From positions 558,001-622,000 of the forward strand of contig JBBPFI010000016.1 of assembly GCA_037974965.1 (NCBI GenBank): 64,000 bases of DNA. Reading direction: 5' to 3'. The notes beneath the pieces are model-generated. The model saw only the letters and a list, made by a program, of their open reading frames with translations, made no database searches and had not been told where the DNA came from. The translations under genes were made by a program, and so were the position numbers. Numbering within the stretch: the first letter of the stretch is position 1; each line of letters begins with the position of its first letter. Shown here one piece after another: positions 52,390-62,126 of the stretch. This stretch comes from Dacryopinax spathularia. Lineage: Eukaryota > Basidiomycota > Dacrymycetes > Dacrymycetales > Dacrymycetaceae.

Positions 52390-52937
52390 ATGTTGCGCCT
52401 TCCAGCCATACTATCGCTCCTCGGGCTTGTCATGAACACGTCTGCTCAGTACATGACGTTCTGCAACCCCGCGGCCGGCTCCACGGTCGAAGCAGGCGTA
52501 CCATTCACAATCAGCCTCAATGAGCATGGTCCGTCGACCGATATTCGCGCTGTATCTCGCACCTTACCATGTCCGTTAACAGTGGGTCTTACTGGCTGGA
52601 TCGACGAGGGCATCGAGCTGGGCTTTCGGGCTTGCCCGTCCGGCCAGTGCGATCCCGCTTCTGCAGAATACGGTCTCGGCACTTCCTTGGGCTCTCCGCC
52701 CTTCAAAGCTGCATACGCGGAAAGCGGTGCTCCCTCTGGATGCAGATACTATGGTGATGTTACGGTCACTATTCCTGCAGGGACGAGCGGGGAGGCTCAG
52801 CTAGGGGTGGCCTACTCGTACCTCCTTGGGGTGAGCAATTACTTATAGAACGGGTCAGGAGTCTGACTCGCTGACAGGCGTCGGAAATACCGGAGACACA
52901 GTATCTCAGCATCCTCCTCGATGTGGTCCAGTCCTGA
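52390..52937 (+). CDS. Small secreted Cys-containing protein
   Basis: The N-terminus MLRLPAILSLLGLVMNTSAQ is a typical signal peptide with likely cleavage after SAQ or TSA. The mature chain has a beta-sandwich look (YMTFCNPAAGSTVEAGVPFTISL, ELGFRACPSGQC, YYGDVTVTIPAG). Introns at about 52529-52582 (54 bp, a multiple of three, so its removal is a choice) and about 52830-52878 give a protein near 160 aa, ending LLDVVQS. The opening resembles uncharacterised basidiomycete secreted proteins that start with a short N-P-x-x-G-S motif. It might be an effector-like or wall-associated protein, but there is no direct evidence. Confidence 0.65.
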
Positions 52938-53378
52938 GCGCACTCAGACACGTTCCGTCTTTCACTGCCTAAAATGATTCTGTCGCGCGTGAGGGGATTC
53001 TCATATTTGCTGCATTCTCCCAGTTTACTACTACCTTCCCGGTCCTTCCGTGGTAGCGGTGCAGGATAGTCCCTATTAAGACCTCGTAAACTACATTTGA
53101 GACGATGTTTAGAGTCTATAGAGACATTAAATAGAACGTCGCTATGAGCGAAATGGACCAGAGAGGCTTGATAAATCACTCCCAATCAGGACACCAATGA
53201 CTATGGACATAAGGGGGAGAGAAGATACTTTGGCAGTTAGAGTTAGATGCAGCCGTCTGAGTCGGCGTTGATGGGAGTCATGCTGGGCGGTTCGATGAGC
53301 TCTGCACGTACAAGCAGAGGACAGTGTTGAGTTGGAGCAGCCTTGGAGGTAAAAAAGGGAACGAGCAACGCGCGCCTC
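52938..53378. other. Intergenic region with no recognised feature
   Basis: No supported gene is seen. The longest reverse frames lack starts that fit or any motif. Confidence 0.4.
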
Positions 53379-53471
53379 GGTAAAGCAAAAGCAGGGTTTG
53401 CTTTACCGAATCCCCGCTTTTGCTTTACCGAATCTCTTTTGCTTTACCGAATCGCTCTTGCTTTACCGAAA
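53379..53471. repeat. Short repeats of TTTTGCTTTACCGAATC
   Basis: One inverted copy (GGTAAAGCAAAAGC, 53379-53392) is followed by four direct copies ending at about 53411, 53433, 53453 and 53470. Spacing is irregular, about 17-22 bp. They lie just before the upstream region of the HFI1 pseudogene. Confidence 0.8.
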
Positions 53472-53504
53472 CGCGCGGTTCGCTCCGGGCTCTCGGCGCT
53501 AACC

Positions 53505-54128
53505 AATTTCGGTATGTGCCGCTCCAAGCGGTATCGCCAACAGTCCCGCCCTCCTTTGGCTTCACGGTTCACTTTTGCGACTGTATTCCGCATCCGGCGT
53601 CTTTCGCCTTCCTTTGCTTGAGAGGTACCATCCATCCAATCGTGTACATCTCTACAAAGTACTCTTTAAGAGCAACAACAATGTCTGGAACACTAACCGT
53701 GACCGCTCTGCCCTCCTCGGTGTACCCACACCCACTCGCCCAATCCGCCCCCAACCCACCATTCATCTCCCCCTCGCACTCGTCTTCCCCCATGCATTCA
53801 CACGCCTTCCGAAAGAGGCCCAAAATCCCGATTAGAAGGACACAGCGGCTCAAAGATAAGCTCACTTGGCTCTTGGGGAAAGACCCGCCCGCGTAATGGC
53901 ACGCTGTTACGCCGTTCCTGATGGGTAAGATAATGCGGCAGGAGATGCATACCATCCTCTCACATTTCCTAATCGGCGTCGAAGCTCCTAGGTGTCCCGT
54001 CTCTATGGTTACTCTTCTTTCTCTCGTAGATTTGTGGGTGTGAAGTCGACGCGAGAGGTAATGCTGCTCCGTAACGCATTCCTTCTCTCCCTCCTCCGCA
54101 CAGCGTGTCTCTTCCGGCTCCTGCAATA
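53505..54128 (+). pseudogene. Decayed partial copy of HFI1 (ADA1) with upstream sequence
   Basis: The copy matches the first exon and start of exon 2 of the HFI1 gene at 59917-61694. ATG at 53681 gives MSGTLTVTALPSSVYPHP, then RTQRLKDKLTWLLGKDPP. A stop codon takes the place of the Tyr in the parent's RYWQAVTQFLTGKIMRQEM. The frame then goes on as WHAVTPFLMGKIMRQEM, and LRNAFLLSLLRTACL matches the parent's LHNAFLLSILRTASL. The intron position is kept but the intron is shorter, so this arose by DNA duplication and not from mRNA. About 170 bp upstream also match the parent's upstream region. The rest of the gene is missing. Confidence 0.85.
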
Positions 54129-54258
54129 AGGACATTGAGGTGTAATCTTAACCAATGGGGTCCTTGATTTACAGTTCCCGAGGATTGTGAGCATTTTTGT
54201 ATAATTAAAAATGAGAGAATGTGACACTAAATTACTGTAGTTGTGGCTAGATGATCTC

Positions 54259-56263
54259 TTACTCGTCCAAGGAGTCGTCGGCCACGCTCCCGAAGGGATC
54301 AGAATCCGTAACATCCTCGTCCTCGTCCACGTCCTCGTCGAGATATTCTTCACCGCATTCCTGGAGGAACCCGTTGAACTTGATGCGATATCAGAGGCTA
54401 CTACAGTGTTCGAGAGCACTGTGAATGACGTACCGTGTCCAACCATCCAGCCTGCGTCTCAAGGGAAGCAAGAGTGGTTGTGGTCGCATCCATTCCATAT
54501 AACGCAAGGGTGTTCTGCATAGCTTTGATGTGCTTGGCGGAGTAGGTGATTCTTGAAGAATATTCCTTCCACTTATGTGTCAATCTTGGATGATAATTGC
54601 GGCCTGGGTCAAAAGAAACGCCAGGACATCGGAAGAGCCCTGAGTAGTGAATCACACCCTCAGAGGCCGGCATACGAGCGGAATGATAGCGAGTCCTCGA
54701 ATTGACAAACACGGTCAACGCAAGGGAGAGAAAAGTGTTATTCCATGCATCGTCTTTGCCTTCCAAGAGGTCAGTGCAGCCATGACCCGCGCACCATATG
54801 CGGACCAAGTCGAGGCGCATTTTTGCCGCAAAGGTTTCCATCTCCTGTCTGATGGCTGAGGTGGCGATTTGTAATTGTGACGTCCGCCGAGAGGAGTTGG
54901 CCGGTAGAATCGGTAGATCGTCCAGCTTTTCCACGCTGGGCAGTTGAAAGAAGTCCTGGACAGGAAGGAGAGCCTCCCTCTGCTCGCCAGCTGGCGTCTC
55001 CCAGTACAGCTTTTCGAACAGTTGTCGGCGCTCGCGACGCCTCTGCTTGTGCAGTCTCTGCATCTTCAGGTTTTCCAACGCAGCCTCGAAATAGGGACGG
55101 CCAGATTCCCATGCTGCATGCGAATCTTAGTCCCGGTAACGGCACATGGCAAATGAACCTACTGCAGTTGAGAACTGTTGTTCTCATCGTCTTGTTTACG
55201 ATCTGATCAAGATTAACGGAGTCAATGTCCTCCTTGGCGTGACCCAGTTTGAGAAGAGCCTCCACAAATCTGTCATCCGGATTAGACCGTCAACGCTAGT
55301 GATGCTGTTCACGCACTCCATAAGTCTGATGCCTGTGGCCTCTTGTAGTTCACGCCTCTCCGAAAGCTGCCTTTTCTCGAAATATACATCCAGTTCCCAA
55401 GAAGTCTGAAACGAGGTTTAGAGTTTGTAGGGAACGACCGATCAGCGAGTCACCTTCCTGAAGCTTATCATTTCCTTCCCTTCCTTTTTTGTCAAGCGTC
55501 CTCTATCAGATGTGGTGGCTCGCTCTTGCAAGCGACGCAGAACGTCTCGTGAAAAGAATACTGATGCTTCCGGGTAAACTGGTCGACGGTTATGGTCGAG
55601 GTAAACTGCGGCAAAGCACGAGTCAACGACTACAATACAGCACGGATAGGAAACCCACTGTATCCAGGAAGGAGACAAACGACCTCCCATGTTCCCAGCA
55701 CGCTGAAAGCGGCGTACGCGTCCATGCATTTAAGCTTCTGACAGCTCTCGCAAATTCGCACCCGCAAGCCTGACATTGCTGTTCGGTACGGCGCATCTTC
55801 TCCGCATGCCTGTGCATTCGTCAGCTTTGCGGCGGAGACGACATCGCCTACGTACCTGACAGACCTCCAGAAACAGGAAGGCCGCAAAACTGCGCTCGGT
55901 GAATCCAGGTGGAAGCTCGGGGACGCCAGGCACGTTCCGCCGTGCGCGAGTCCAGATAGATTTCCTCTCGGGTGAAATGAGGGTGTGACGGAGGTACTTG
56001 CTGGTGAGGGATAGATTAATCAAGCTGAGGGGGTCGCAACGAGCAAGGATCTACGCGCATATAGCTCAGTTTCCGAGCGAGAAAGGCGCATATATGCGCA
56101 TATATGCGCATATACGAAGGAGGAAAGACACGTGACGAACCTCAAGCAACATCTCCGCTGGGATGTTATCTAGCCAGTTGACTGGATCCACTGGGGTCTT
56201 CTTCTTCAGAGATTTCTTCCTACGGCCGGCCAAAACCGAGTCAAGAGAAGACGCGTCTACCAC
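54259..56263 (-). CDS. F-box protein, paralog A, with interrupted frame
   Basis: F-box proteins bring substrates to SCF ubiquitin ligases. Exon 1 starts MVDASSLDSVLAGRRKK. The F-box (DPVNWLDNIPAEMLLE-ILARCDPLSLINLSLTSKYLRHTL) is split by an intron after MLLE. Then RRNVPGVPELPPGFTER and a Cys pair (CQ-ACG, RICESCQKLKC) follow, then helical parts including YWETPAGEQREALLPVQDFFQLPS. It aligns along its length to the gene at 57217-59284. In exon 3 the frame that matches the paralog stops after LLPGYSGFPIRAVL and goes on one frame over as FFSRDVLRRLQERATTSD. No intron I could find resolves this. It may be a real lesion (pseudogene) or a base-calling indel. Confidence 0.65.
56040..56130. repeat. 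TATGCGCATA palindrome repeats in F-box intron 1
   Basis: The palindromic decamer TATGCGCATA or close variants occurs about four times in the first intron of F-box paralog A. Single copies lie in intron 1 of paralog B near 59097 and in introns of SPA2 and SLT2. Confidence 0.6.
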
Positions 56264-57216
56264 GCGATTGAGACCGTGTTCCGTGCCGATATGGGCCTCG
56301 GCGGTAGCTTTGCGGCTGCATATCTATCAGCTTCAAGCGAGCAGGGCGAAAGAAAGCACATACCCTTGGGATCTAGTGATGGGAGCCATGCTTATAATGT
56401 AACGCGGGAAGATAGCTTGGAAGGGGCAGATAAAGGCAGTGAGAGGAAACGCGAACAGGAAGCGAGGAAACGACCAGGAGCGAGCGCGCACCTGCTTCTA
56501 TATCAGCACCCAGTGTCTGAGACAAGCAAGACGACCGCTCTACTCGATCTGTTCCCCATCGCTCCTCTGAGAACGCATCATGCATGATCTCATCTCGATC
56601 TCCACAGTCTGTCGAGATCGATCACGCTCTATGCACCAGCAAGCGAATGCCCAGTCGATGAATGTCGTCTCTGCTGCGAATGGTGTAAGGCGTGGATGCA
56701 ACGATCTCGGAGCAGCAGAAGTGAAGCAGGAAGCGAAGGAAAAGCAACGACGCTAACGCGTATCGGTGGGTGGGCTGGAGGCGGGGTTGTCGGCGGCGAT
56801 AACGCCCCAAAAGCGGCACATGCAGAAGCGGCTTATTGCCGACAAGCGGGGAGCGCGTACGGCGAGGTGAAAGCAGACATCGGAGGGGCGAGGCGACGCC
56901 ATCTTTTTACACGTTATTTCTGCTTCGGATTATTGGCTTCGGATTATGGACAAAGGAGTTCGTGATGACCTTGCAAACAGATCTCTGCTTCGAGACTGGC
57001 TTGATCGGTGGGCAGCCGGTCGGCAGGCCCCTACTACCCGTTGAGCTGTTTTGCGAGGTTCCTCGAGGATAGAGACCCGCAATGGTCAGCGGGAGATCAA
57101 ATTAAATACGCAGTGCCGTACTCTGACGGACGCTAACGGCAAGTTGCAAGACATATCAAGCCCCTGAATTACTGCAATCCTGAGCAGACGTGTTGTGGCA
57201 TTTGCTACTGAAAGCT
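56264..57216. other. Region between the two F-box genes
   Basis: Besides the HFI1-upstream duplicate, about 300 bp on each side hold no recognised gene. Both F-box genes run on the minus strand, so paralog A is likely to use part of this stretch as promoter. Confidence 0.45.
56655..56940. repeat. Duplicate of the HFI1 upstream region
   Basis: The stretch aligns in the same orientation with 61755-62030, the region upstream of HFI1, with small gaps. Shared words include AACGCGTATCGGTGG, CGGCTTATTGCCGA, GGAGGGGCGAGGCGACGCC and TTATTTCTGCTT. No HFI1 coding sequence adjoins it. Confidence 0.85.
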
Positions 57217-59284
57217 CTACTCTGTGGAGTCCCAAGACTCAGTGATAGGCGCCCAGTCTTCGATGAAGTCATCAGAAATATAGTCAGGGATCAGTAACAC
57301 CTGTTGCTCCGGCGCCTTCTCCTGCTCAGCAAGGCACTCGCTGAACTGAATACCTGGTGAGTGCGCGGCAGAGAGAGATGAGAATTTAAGCACGCTCACC
57401 GTTTCCAGCCACCCAGACTGCAATTCCAGCTGGGCAAAGGTGGTTCTTTCTTCGTCCATCCCGTACTTGGCAAGAGTACTTTGCATTGCTTTGACATGTT
57501 GAGGAGAGTACGTGATCCGCATGAGGTAGTGTCGCCATCCATCTGCTAGGTTCGGATGTGATGCACCGCGAGATCCTGACAGAAATCCTGCGGGACGCCG
57601 AAAGAGCGCCGAATAATGGACGACACTGACATCTTCAGGGACGCAGTTGCGCAGGGGAAAGCCATTGTCGATGAACACGACCGTAGCCAGCGAGAGGAAA
57701 GAGGAGTACCACGCATCGTCCTTGTTCTCCATAAGTTCCGGGCAGCCATGTCCGACGCACCATTTCTTGACCAGGTCAAGGCGCATATGCATGCAGAAGT
57801 CTGTCACTTCTCCCTTGATTTCCGGCATCAAGTTTGAGACGAGACTCTGAAAGCTTTCGGGGGTAGGATACTTTAGCATCCTCGCCACGGTCGGCAGTTC
57901 CAGGAAGTCATTGACGGGGAGGAAGCTGTCCCTTTCCTCCCGACTTGGTATCTCCCAGTAAAGCTTCTTGAATAGGGCTTTCATCCTCGGCAGATTGTCT
58001 CGTTCAGCTTTCCGCCAGAGTCGAAATTGTTTCGCATCCTTTACGCTGGCCTCAAGGTAAGGACCGACTCTGTCCCACGCTTACAACGAAGTATCAGGGG
58101 AGTGTTGAGCCTGGTTACTTTCTCAGGTACTCACCACACTCCAAAATATTGGTCTTTAGATGACCGACCAGGACCTGTTCCAAGTGGGCCCATTGGATGT
58201 CTTCATCTGTGTAGCCTAGTTCCAGGAGATGTTTGCGAAACCTATACTCACGGATTAGGCTGTAGTCACCATCGACCACAATAACCTACTCATCCTGTTT
58301 TGCTCGTACTGCCCTTTGATGAAGGCGGTCCTTTCGCTCCGTCTCCTCTTCCACATAGGAAGAGATGTTAGCCAATTCCTGCAGGATAGTTAGATGCCCG
58401 GAGTTGAGAGTAACTGCCAGCTTCTAGTGACCTCCATGAGTTTCTGAGTTTCTGTGCTGCGCTGCCGTTCGAAGCCATTTTCATCCGACGTGAGAGCCCT
58501 TTCGTCATACAACCGAACCACATCCTTGCGAAGAAACGTTGCCTGATCCACGTATGAAGCGAGATCATCTTCTTCGCCAATAAACGCTATGGTAAAGGGT
58601 CTGTTGAGAACTTGAGAGTACTCCCGAGTACGACATACGAAAATCGACTTGCCATTGCCTGGGATCAGAAGGAGATATTTCCAGTCCCCAAAAAGCTCCA
58701 TTACCGTTCTTCCGCTGACGCAGTAGCGGTCGATGCAGCTATTGCATAGTCGAACACGTAGCCCCGGCTTTCTGAGCGGATCAGGTGCGGCACTTCCACA
58801 AGCCTGCAAATATGTCAGTGGATCTGCTAGACTTCCTCTTGGATAATATAAGGTTAATCAATACCTGACAGATCTCCAGGAACAGGAAAGCAGCATACCC
58901 CCTCTCTGTGAAGCCGGTTGGTAGAGGTGGTAGACCCGGGACATTCTGTCGTACACGTGTCCAAGTTGATTCCAGGACAGGAGAGGTAAGAATGGTATGC
59001 ATGTTCTTGTTGGTGCGGGAGAGGTTCAACAGAGCAAGCGGGGTGCAGTCCTCCAGTATCTGGGTGCATATACGTCGGTAAAAGGGCTGGAAGAGCGCAT
59101 ATATGCCCGTTGAGGGCGGACATACCTCTAGTAGCAGCTCCAGCGCGATTGACTCGAGCCAGCTGACGAGATGCCCTGGTGTCTTCCCTTTCCTGGACTT
59201 TTTGCTTGGTCCGGCCGAAGACGAGTCGAGGGAAGACATATCAGCCTTGCGCTTCACACCGTGTTCCGTGAGATCATCGACCAC
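57217..59284 (-). CDS. F-box protein, paralog B, about 570 aa
   Basis: Like paralog A, it has an F-box split by an intron after LLLE (LVSWLESIALELLLE-ILEDCTPLALLNLSRTNKNMHTIL), then TWTRVRQNVPGLPPLPTGFTER and a Cys motif (CQ-ACG, LRVRLCNSC). The first exons (minus) are 59284-59126, 59059-58865 and 58803-58432. Later exons include ELANISSYVEEETERK, FRKHLLELGYTDEDIQWAHLEQ and a long one with YWEIPSREERDSFLPVNDFLELPT. The last exon encodes an acidic tail (DYISDDFIEDWAPITESWDS). All frames are open. The Cys-rich part after the F-box may bind zinc; that is an inference. Substrates are unknown. Confidence 0.8.
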
Positions 59285-59916
59285 AATCGGGGAGTCCTGG
59301 CTGCATACATATCGGTTCCAAGCGACACGGTAGTGCTACGGGTCACTCACTCTGGTATGATGTTGATGCCAGCCATGTTTATGCCTAAGTACTGTGGGAG
59401 GGAGGATAAGGCGGTCCAACTGAAGGTGGTGGTGGTGGTAGAAAGGAAAGAAGGAGGTTGGGAGGGAAGTGCCGGTCCTCTTGCTTTATATCTGCAGACA
59501 GTTGGAGAGACTCGGACCCAGGAGCAGCTCACGTGATTCTTCTATTTTTGTCGCTTGCCCGTCACCGTCTCTTTCCGGACTTGCAAGTTGGAGTGCACGA
59601 TGACTCCCGCAAGTTGCCTGAACCCAGGACAATATGGAGTATTACCCAAAGTTTCTGTTTACACGTTAGCAACTAAAGAAGAAACCAGAAAAACGTGACT
59701 CACATGGTGCACACTGACCGAGTACCTCTACATCTTCCCCTAAGGAGCCGAGGATATATGCGCACCAATCAAGCAGGAACCCAATCCATTTCCCCTCCCG
59801 CATCTCAGCAAAAGTACATCGCACGAAAACCACACGAAAACCACACGAAAGAGAAAAAGAAAAATCAGAAAGAAAAGAGGGCCAAAACCAGACACCCGAG
59901 GCGCATATACGCCCCC
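59285..59916. other. Spacer between F-box paralog B and HFI1
   Basis: Both neighbours lie on the minus strand, so this stretch holds the F-box promoter and the HFI1 3' region. It is purine-rich around 59400-59460 and A-rich near 59830-59880. No further gene was seen. Confidence 0.4.
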
Positions 59917-61694
59917 TCACACAACAGCAGCAATCCATTCCCCCACCCGATCCACTTCCTCCCACCTCCTCTTCCCCTCCTCTTCCCCTCCCCCTCCCCC
60001 CCCTCCTCCTCCTACGGCCGAACCACCCAACCCCCCACCGAGGCCCGCAGCCCCGCTCACCACACCCGAGCTAGAGCCAGGGGCGAACACGTCCCCCTTC
60101 CCTCCCTCTCTGCCCTCTAGGACGCGGAGGACTTCTTCCCTTATCCCGCTTCTGAGCGCAAGGAGTCGCTCGACTTGTTTTTGCGCTTCTCTCGCTTCCC
60201 TAGACTCTCTGGACTCTTTCCCCTCTCTTCCTTCCCTTCCTTCCCTGCCTCCTGCGCTCGCTCCTGTGCCCTCGCGGCCCGTCTTCCCGCCTGCTCCTGC
60301 TCCGCTTAGTTGGCCAAGGCCAGGGAGAGTCGGATTGGGAATCGAGGAGGGAGGGACGGGCTGCCAAGCGAGCTGGACCGTACTGGCCGTCTTTGCGGGA
60401 ATAGAACTCGGCGCGATCGTAAGCAGCGTCCTCAAATCAGTTGTATCCAGCGGCAAGTGTTCCTCTCTCGTTGGTTTCGGCTGCGGCTTCAGGTCCCCTC
60501 CAGCACCTGTGGCAGCGAGGGCAGGGGGAGCGGCGGTGCTTGTACCTGGTGCGGTGGGTCGATGGGGAGCGGTCTTGATACTTGCGAAACTGAGCCCGCC
60601 CTGCGTTAATGACAGACCACGGGCGACGACGCCCTTGAGGTGACTCTCGAGCGCGGCGGTGAGGAGGGGTACGCAGTCTGGTGAGACGCCGCCTGTTAGG
60701 CCGCGGGAGAGGGCTATGCTGGCTAGGCGTTGTTGGAGGACTTGGGCGGCTGGGAGGGTGCGTGTATGCGTGGAGAGGAGGGTGGAGGGGAGGGAGTGGG
60801 AGGTGTATGCCGCTGCGTTGCGGAGTTACGTTAGTACGCCATGCTCAGGGTGGCGAAGAGAGGGGAAGGACGCACTGCCAGGAATATACCTCACCCCCCT
60901 CTCAGCGCCAACCTCGCTAGCCTTATACTCCTCCCCATCCCCCTCTCCTCCACGCGAAGCAGCAGCAAGACCTTTCAACCTCTCCCTCTCCGCTCTTCCC
61001 ATCCCGACGATCCACTCGCGCATCCGCTTGCTTCGCCCGCCGTAGGCTTCTTCGTCTTCGTCCTCGCCTGGACCTTGGTATGGGTACAGACGCTTGCGTT
61101 TTTTGGAGGGCTGGAGTGCGCCGGGTGGGGGGAGGGAGAGGGCGGCGAGCGCGGTGGGGGAGAGGGAAGCGGTACGGAGGATGGAGAGGAGGAAGGCATT
61201 GTGTAGCGCCACTAGGATATACGTTAGAACGATCTTCTTCGCCCAAGCAATCGCAATAAATGAGCGGCGGCAGGCAGCCACCCGTGCGAGCAAAAAGTGA
61301 TGTTGAGAACAAAAGGAGCGGGAGACGTACAAGCTTCCACGCTTCCAAGTAAGCCAGAGAGGACAGAGTCCATTTCCTGGCGCATGATCTTCCCCGTCAA
61401 GAACTGCGTCACAGCCTGCCAATACCTCGGTGCGTCCTTCCCCAGCAACTGCGTAAGCTTCGCCTTGAGGCGCTGTGTCCTCGTAGTCGGCGTAATAGGC
61501 CCTTGTGGTGCACCTGGTTGGCCAGTGTGGATGAGATGCATTGAATGCGCTGGATGTGCTGGGTAGGGGGAATGCGAATGCGAGTGCGAGAGGGATGAGG
61601 GGAGAGGGGTGGATTGCGAGAGGTGGGGGAAGGGCGGGTAGGGGTATGCGGAGGAGGATGAGGGCGGGGCGGTTATGGTTATTGTGGTGGACAT
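59917..61694 (-). CDS. HFI1: SAGA subunit Hfi1/Ada1, 531 aa
   Basis: Hfi1/Ada1 pairs with Taf12 by a histone fold and is a core part of the SAGA coactivator complex. The exons (minus) are 61694-61331, 61211-60876 and 60812-59917, all in phase. The SAGA-Tad1 region begins RTQRLKAKLTQLLGKDAPRYWQAVTQFLTGKIMRQEMDSVL and goes on across the first intron as LALHNAFLLSILRTASLS. A basic segment (PSKKRKRLYPY) follows, and TREEHLPLDTTDLRTLLTIAPSSIP fits the C-terminal conserved part. Between them lie Ser/Pro/Gly-rich linkers; a Gly run and a GREG-repeat occur in the last exon. The N-terminal leader is Ser/Pro/His-rich. The first intron is about 119 bp, longer than usual here. Confidence 0.8.
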
Positions 61695-62126
61695 CCTTGC
61701 TGCTCCTGTATACTACTCGTCGTCCAACTAGAGGAGTGAGGGGATGGATGGATGGATGTCGTCTCTACGATGGATGTCGAAAGCCGTCGGATGCAGCGAT
61801 ACGAGAGTAGCAGCTGTGAAGCACGAAGCAAAGGAGGAGCAACGATGGGAGACAACGCGTATCGGTGGCCTCGAGGTGGGTTGTCGGCGATACGTGACCA
61901 GAAGCGGCACGTGCAGAAACCGCTTATTGCCGAGAAGCGAGGAGCGCGCGTACCTGCGAGGTAAAAGCGGGCATCGGAGGGGCGAGGCGACGCCATCTTT
62001 TACACGTTTATTTCTGCTTTACTACGCTTATCTGCTACCTCCAAGCACGAACTTCAGGCCGAAGGAGGAGAGAAGCTATCTGGCAACATCAGTTGAAATT
62101 CGCCGACCCGCGACCGAGCTGGCGCG
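61695..62126. promoter_or_regulatory. Divergent promoter region, HFI1 and Ser/Pro-rich gene
   Basis: The two start codons face away across 430 bp. Most of it (61755-62030) is the parent of the duplicated block at 56655-56940 and, in part, of the sequence upstream of the HFI1 pseudogene. A GATG run (GGATGGATGGATG) lies near 61743. Confidence 0.55.
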
